Positions 58,954-64,000 of a stretch of 64,000 nt of DNA are shown here, piece after piece. Source of the stretch: Polytrichum commune (lineage: Eukaryota > Streptophyta > Polytrichopsida > Polytrichales > Polytrichaceae). Made by a program: the position numbers and the translations under genes. The DNA is taken from contig OX485806.1 of the NCBI GenBank assembly GCA_950295325.1, forward strand, positions 33,852,001 to 33,916,000. Direction: 5' to 3'. The notes under the pieces are model-generated. The model was not told the origin of the DNA. It did no database searches and saw only the letters and a program-made list of their open reading frames with translations. The stretch's first letter is position 1, and each line of letters begins with the position of its first letter.

Positions 58954-58989
58954 TCAATACCATAAACAATGTAAGCTAAGCTAAGCTAA

Positions 58990-59260
58990 CGCCTCTTCTT
59001 CGCTGGAGACAATACAAGAGTGAAGAGAGAGAGAGAGATGCTTTGCATTTCCCACTCTCCCGCCACTACCTTAGCAGCGTCAGCAGTGCGAAGCATTCCA
59101 GAATCCCTTCCTCAATCATAGAACCGGAGTTAGGGGCCACAAAGTGGAGCACTAGAATCTCAGATTCCTGTGCATTCTCCCTTTCTATTTTGGCCCCCCC
59201 TCAGCCATTGCATACACACAGCTCAAGGTCTTATCCATACATATATTCTGCCGCTTCTTT
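58990..59260 (+). other. Possible relic of a host gene 5' end
   Basis: After a (GA)n tract (about 59023-59037), ATG frames at 59038 (MLCISHSPATTLAASAVRS) and 59043 have Ser/Ala-rich composition like a plastid transit peptide. GC content is above the flanks. Neither frame leads to a recognised protein or clear splice partner, so this is a weak call. Confidence 0.2.
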
Positions 59261-59739
59261 TAGGGGGAGTTTCCGTGTAGGACGCTCGCCCACTAGATTC
59301 TATTGTCAATAAGGACAAACCCGTCCAAATGTAGAGGGAATCTGATGGAGTGGGGTTCGTATGTACCAACTACACTGACTAGATAGTTAGTGCCACTGAT
59401 TCTAATTGTCTTGCTTGATACAATCAAGATTCTATAAATGTTACAAGTCGGGAGTAGCAAAAAAATAACATATATAGAATGTTAGCAAGTAATACTTGTA
59501 GAATTCATATTGATGATTAATAACATTTATAGAAACAACAATTCAAAATTCTGAAAATGAAGAACATAACGTTTTATAAAAAATAAATGAAAGTACAAAT
59601 GATAATACATGATTCAACTGAACTCATTGAAAGAAATAGTCTATATAATAGTAACTTGACGAGATTCTTCCAACTGAACTAACCGAAAGAAAGAGTCTAT
59701 AGTAGTCTGTCGAGAAGCTTCCAAATGATGAGATGAAAC

Positions 59740-60003
59740 TTACTTCTGAAGTCCGTGAATGCTCCTGATGTGTGATAGGGCATCATTTGGTCTTTGTTCA
59801 AAGTATTTCTTCAAAGTCTTTAGAGAACGCTCAGCAACACTCAATCCTACAACTTCTTCTACCACATCAACTATAACCTCATCAACATCAATTTCTTGAT
59901 GTTATGAGGAATACATATCCAAAAACTCCTCATCGGTAGGTTCATAGGGGTTGTTTAAATCAAAATCCATCTCATAATTGAGGTATTCATCAACATTCAT
60001 CAT
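59740..60003 (-). pseudogene. Unassigned acidic ORF relic, probably from a DNA transposon
   Basis: The minus strand reads 'MMNVDEYLNYEMDFDLNNPY', 'EPTDEEFLDMYSS', then, after one in-frame stop, 'IDVDEVIVDVVEEVVGLSV', 'AERSLKTLKKYFEQR' and 'PNDALSHIRSIHGLQK', and ends at a stop. Length is 88 codons. Its acidic nature and consistent codon usage suggest a real protein C terminus. I cannot name the family. Upstream frames (60036-60359) do not extend it convincingly. Confidence 0.35.
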
Positions 60004-60362
60004 GTCACCCACCTCACTATCAAATGACAACAATGTCAGTGTTTTGCATCTTCTCTCCCAAATTGCTTGATAGTGCACAAGGAGGAAGGATCTCTAAAAA
60101 GAGTGAATATTCGACTTGTTCGCAAAGAATATAGGATAAATGTGATTACATGTTTAAAATGTATGCTCTCATATATTATTACCTTGATTTTCTCAAAATT
60201 AACACTTATAAAGGTGCAATTAACAAAGAAGGGAGTAGAGCATGTTATAACACTTAACACATAACACTCACGAATCTTACCAATTGTCTTTTTGTATGGG
60301 AGTAAAATTTTCTTAACATATATGAAATTGTAACGCTTACAGAGTCCTGACTGCACCAACTA

Positions 60363-61381
60363 CACTAATAACTTTGATATTTAGTGTCACCGATTCTAAT
60401 TGTTTTGCTTGATATTGATTGTATACCGCGGTGTTGTGTCACCAACACTAAATGTTAACCCAACATAAGGCACCACGGGCCTTGGCTTGGTGGTTACGGC
60501 TCATGGCCCCCAACAAGGAGGTTATGGGTTCTATTCCCCATGCCGGCGTGGTGCTCACCACCTTAGTCCACCCAACTGTGGTGGGAGGCAAAGCCCTACA
60601 TTGGGTGCCCACCCATGCCCATGGGGTTTGGGTGGGCATGGGTGCAATATTATTGTTCATGGGTGGGCATGGGTGGGGCACAATTACACATTTACACAAG
60701 ACACATTACACAATTTTTGAATACATGGGCGCCATTTGAATAGCATGGGTGGGCATAGGTCGCTGCTGATGGGCATGGTAGGGGTATGGGTGCAATTAGA
60801 AAGGAAAATGTTGGGCTCTGGTGGGGGGGGGGGGGGGTCCTTGGACCTTGTTGTATGGGTACCTCAAAGCCCTTTGGGGGGATACCATGTCCGGTATCTT
60901 CAAGGCACTAGTGGCTAGCTAGGAACTAGTATAGTGTGTCACTATAGTGTCCATCCTCGAAAGGGGAGAGTAGTATTGTCCCAATGTCCCCTTGTCCAAT
61001 GGGCATCGGGTCATTGGCATTACGAACGGACACTTTATTCACGTTGGCCCCTTGCTAAAAAGGGACCGGAGTTTCTATCTATCTATCTCTTAACCCAACA
61101 TTATTTGTCACTCCTTGTAGTTTTTTTTTGGGGGGGGGGTTATAGATTTACAATGTTGCGATTACTATCACATACCAAGTGGTTTTTCATCCAAAATTCA
61201 ATCAGCAATGACCATATTTCATCACAAGTTGGTGACAAAAGAAGGTTAGGGGGTTTGGCCAATGAATGAACTCATCTATCATCCATGGCAATAATTTGCT
61301 TACTTATGCATGAGCAATGTCATCCGAGAAGTTACCATTGTGACATAAAACGTCATATGACACTAAACATTATATTTAGTG
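60363..61381. mobile_element. Stowaway-like MITE M carrying a retroposon
   Basis: The left end is CACTAATAACTTTGATATTT (preceded by TA at 60361-60362) and the right end is 'cattatatttagtg' at 61381 (followed by CA, TA with one change). The interior matches the reference M copy at 39662-40054 except for a 623 bp insert at 60467-61089. Confidence 0.75.
60467..61089 (+). mobile_element. SINE-like retroposon with 12 bp target duplication
   Basis: Flanked by TTAACCCAACAT at 60455-60466 and 61090-61101. The empty site, with a single TTAACCCAACAT, is present in the M copy at about 39772. Near the 5' end are tRNA-like pol III promoter motifs: a box A-like 'tggcttggtggttacgg' and a box B-like 'ggttatgggttctattccc'. 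The 3' end is a short (TCTA)n run. A tRNA-derived SINE is the best reading, although 623 bp is long for a plant SINE, and a G15 run near 60823 suggests a composite body. Confidence 0.65.
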
Positions 61382-61619
61382 CAGCTACTCCCATCTTCTC
61401 ATATCCAGGATCACCTACTAATCTCTTCCTCCTTCTAAAACCGGTCTTCAGTCCTTTGACGACTCGTACTTGTAAGTTAAAGATTTTTTAGTGCACGGAT
61501 GAAAGTTTGCGGCCCTCCACATTCTAGCTGACTGCCAGAATGTGGTTGTTGGATGGGTGAAGGTCAACTATTATCTAGAATCTAGTGGGCGAGCGGCGCA
61601 CATGGAAACTCACGCTACG

Positions 61620-62103
61620 TCGTCCACATCCTCAATTAGAGAGCCTGGTGATTTTCACGCCTCTGTTGGCTCTGCCTCCTCTTGTTCTCAAATCTCGACC
61701 GACGTCAATTCCGCCGCTGATCGATCGTAAGTGCTTAGCGCAGTTTCTGCCGCTGAGATTGCGAAGGAAGGAAGGTAGTAAAAGTCACAAGATCGGTGTG
61801 TGTGTGTGGGTAACTTTAATGAGCGAGGAACAATTGGAGCGATCGTTGGAGGTTGCACATTCTTCTCCTGTCGCTTTTTATACCTGACACCTCCTTTGTC
61901 CTTTTTCACCGGAGCCTTCCACAATTTCAGAGCCTGTCGTCTGTTGGCTGCCTCCGCTCGTTCTGCACCGGTTGTTCGCTTGCGATCACTCGTGTTACTC
62001 AATAGGCAGTCTCTGGAGGCAGAGCTTTCGAAGAAGACATTTCTGGCAGCGTGAGCTTATTAGGAGAGGAGGAGGAGGAGGAGGAGGAGGAGGTTGTTGA
62101 AGT
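61620..62103 (+). promoter_or_regulatory. Uricase promoter and 5' leader
   Basis: GC content rises sharply from about 61620. A (GAG)n tract (62067-62094) lies just before the start codon. The MITE end at 61505-61615 sits immediately upstream, within 0.5-0.6 kb of the coding start. No TATA box could be assigned. Confidence 0.5.
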
Positions 62104-63840
62104 ATGGCCGGGGAGTTCGATCTGCAGCAGCAACACGGGAAGGCGAGAGTTCGAGTTGCGCGGTTGTGGCGTGGCCGGAGCCCCGGGGAGCAGCACCGGA
62201 TCGTGGAGTGGAATGTCTCGATTTCCATCACCTCACACGCGCTTCCGGCGTTTACCGATGGCGACAATTCTTCGATCGTCGCTACGGATTCCATCAAGAA
62301 CACGGTTCGTCGTTGTTCTGTCCCGCCTTGCCGCCTCCTTTCGTGTACACGCTCGTTGGCGTCGTATTGATTCTCTCTCTCATTCTCTTTCTGCTTCTGC
62401 TTTGTGTTGTCTTACATCCCTGTTTCCCTGTGAATTTTCTGGCCGGAAATCCTCTTGGAAATCTTGTCAATGGAATCGCTTGGATCAGCTGACCTGCGTT
62501 ACAGTCGGCTTCCTCGAGGAAGTTCTGCTATTGGTTCAGAACGCCTCAACTTGGCTAAAATGTCGTTCAATCCAAGGTTCCAAAGATATGTTCTGCGAGT
62601 CCCCCTTTAGAGGGATGTGGACTCAACGAAATTGAAAGGGCTTTATGTCTGAGCATTTGCAACATTCCCTTAGTAACTTATAGAACGGAAATTTCACAAA
62701 GAAGAGGGCGTTCTCGTAGAGATAAAACTATTTCACACGACGTTGTGGATGCCTGCAATTTATCATCAATTAATCTGTGGTTTTAAATTTATGGCTCGAT
62801 AGACAGCTTGGGCTTTGGGCTTTGGTGTATTCAACTACTGCTGGGTTTTCCGATTCTTCAGTTGTTTGCACTCCTTTTTTCACTGCTATGGCACAAACAA
62901 GTGTAGGGTCGCCTTCATTTGAGTGGACTTGCTAATTATTCAAATTTCTGGTGTGATTCTATCTCCGTTTCCTCTTTACCTTATCGCCCTTTAGTTAGTG
63001 GAATTTTCCGTTGCCGAGCTGAGCAGGTTTTACCCATTAACAATCCAAACTTTCTTCACTCTTCCTGCCCTCAATTGTGCGGTTAGACCAAAATTCAATC
63101 CGCACCCGAAAGCCTAGATAAGATCAAGTGCTCTCAAATGCGACTGACGTATTGCGAGTTTCGAAGCTGATCTTTACAAGTAATTGGAGATTATATAACG
63201 CTCGTCTTGTACCTTGAAGTTGAGCGTTTTCCAACGATGATTGACCCGTGTAATTTATGTAGACCTCCTCATATTTGCTAGATCTATGGACTCCTTGGAC
63301 TTATTACACTTATTAGAGTTCTTAGAGCCTGGTTTACAGAACCTGTCAGGTCTTGATCCCTGCATCTCACGGGCATTCTTACTTGATAGTTGGTAATTTA
63401 CTATGTTTATGGTGGTAATTGTGAATAGGTGTATGCCCTGGCAAAGCAATGCAATGAGGAGCTCTCTGTAGAAGACTTTGGAATTATTGTTGGACAACAT
63501 TTTGTGCGAACGTACCCTAAGGTATGCATTATGATGAGATAGCAATCTGCTGTACGCTTCATCCAGAGTCACAACGTAGGCGGAGGAAAATGGCTGGTTA
63601 TTTGTGTGTTTTATCCTCATATGCAAATTGTCCTCATCTTTACCTTGTAGTATTCCTATCTGTGTTACCCAGGCTCAAGATGTATCGCACATACATCGGG
63701 CCTTTACCATGCATTTTCAGCATGGAGTAATTTTTAGTATTTCTAAAGCTTCTGTCTACAGATTGTCACAGGTTGTAAGGTTTCACTTTGGGAGAAGCCA
63801 TGGGATCGAGTTGTTGTGAATGGTGTTGCTCACAATCATG
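62104..63840 (+). CDS. UOX: Urate oxidase (uricase), 5' three exons; continues past window
   Basis: Peroxisomal enzyme that oxidises urate to 5-hydroxyisourate in purine catabolism and ureide synthesis. Exons are 62104-62304, 63429-63521 and 63762-63840, in frame with GT-AG borders, giving about the first 124 of roughly 305-310 residues. The start MAGEFDLQQQHGKARVRVAR aligns with plant uricases. Lys13 in 'HGKARVRV' and Thr61 in 'IVATDSIKNT' correspond to the Lys/Thr catalytic pair of known uricases. Further matches are 'VEWNVSIS', 'ELSVEDFGIIVGQHFVRTYP' and 'EKPWDRVVVNGVAHNHG'. The next exon, expected to begin near 'FKLG..KHT', is not in the last 160 bases, so the gene runs off the right edge. 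The C-terminal peroxisome signal cannot be checked here. No breaks are seen. Confidence 0.93.
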
Positions 63841-64000
63841 GTAACTACCAGAACCTCTCTCCTCTTACTTGGAATACGGTATTGAATTGATCCAGAGTTG
63901 TAGTCACCTGTTATGTGCCATAGTTGGGCTGAATGGTTTGATGTCAGCCAAACACACCAAGACCTTGTTGCTGTGGATTAAATTTGCCTACACGTGACCT

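Larger units (their letters stand above)
56309..58975. mobile_element. MITE N, interrupted by a 2.2 kb MITE
   Basis: The left end is 'ctacaccatttatggtattt' at 56309 and the right end is 'ataccataaacaatgtaag' at about 58958-58975. Its interior is an inverted match to the MITE at 35043-35620. The element at 56787-58953 is inserted close to its right end, within the 'gcactaaataccataaa' clause that is intact in the 35 kb copy. Confidence 0.65.
59263..61615. mobile_element. Possible large nested Tourist-like element
   Basis: The left end GGGGGAGTTTCCGTGTAGG (preceded by TTA at 59260-59262) and the right end, the complement of GCGTGAGTTTCCATGTGCG (followed by TAC), are the two distinct ends of the family at 3804-4549 in inverted orientation. 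Between them lie a MITE M copy, a retroposon and an ORF relic. Either one old element was swollen by later insertions or two separate decayed copies stand here. Confidence 0.35.

Noticed and set aside
62051-62635. 194-codon plus-strand frame overlapping uricase exon 1
   Set aside because: It starts in the (GAG)n leader, is out of phase with the uricase exon and matches no family.

Overview
This window is nuclear DNA from a flowering plant. Three host genes with plant-type GT-AG introns can be read exon by exon, and the DNA between them is AT-rich, gene-poor and packed with short non-autonomous DNA transposons (MITEs). I cannot name the species from the sequence. I found no rRNA, tRNA gene, organelle DNA or bacterial feature.

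Host genes. (1) 6.8-9.05 kb, minus strand: a complete 8-exon gene for a plant-specific Rab5-type GTPase of the RABF1/ARA6 class (207 residues), with an N-terminal Met-Gly-Cys lipidation signal and no C-terminal prenylation cysteines. (2) 44.1-49.4 kb, minus strand: a complete 8-exon gene for THO complex subunit 5 (772 residues), an mRNA-export factor. (3) 62.1 kb to beyond the right edge, plus strand: the first three exons of urate oxidase (uricase), a peroxisomal enzyme of purine breakdown. The three genes have unrelated household roles and form no functional cluster.

Repeat landscape. Two kinds of MITE dominate. One kind has termini starting GGG (GGGCCNNTTTACAC, GGGGTTGTTTACAC, GGGCCACTTCACAC or GGGTGAGTTTCC) and TTA/TAA target duplications, as in PIF/Harbinger (Tourist-like) elements. 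A 1.25 kb member at 52.9-54.1 kb still carries a broken Harbinger transposase fragment. The other kind has CACTAAAT- or CACTCTAAA-type ends and TA duplications (Stowaway-like). Several insertions can be proved inside the window because a related copy shows the empty site. Older layers include a Copia retrotransposon fossil (about 2.2-2.5 kb), a dispersed roughly 400 bp repeat called R1 here, and a second dispersed repeat called R4.

Layout. 0-3.3 kb: R1 copies and the Copia fossil. 3.3-5.5 kb: a roughly 300 bp tandem repeat split by MITEs. 6.1-6.8 kb: a degenerate triplicated repeat next to the RABF1 3' end. 10-37 kb: gene-poor mosaic with MITEs, microsatellites, a 7 kb-spaced inverted duplication and two small unassigned ORFs. 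37.5-40.1 kb: four MITEs packed into one ancestral duplication. 40.3-40.8 kb: a 54/56 bp minisatellite. 44-49.4 kb: THO5. 52.9-54.1 kb: the Harbinger relic. 56.3-59.0 kb: a MITE nested in another MITE, with about 19 copies of a 91 bp unit showing higher-order structure. 59.7-61.6 kb: a transposon-like ORF relic and a Stowaway-like MITE carrying a tRNA-like retroposon. 61.6-64 kb: the uricase promoter, leader and first exons.

The most unusual structure is the 91 bp array at 57.2-58.95 kb, a miniature satellite born inside a MITE. Next are the MITE stacks at 37.5-40.1 kb and 19.7-20.3 kb, where neighbouring elements share one target-site trinucleotide.
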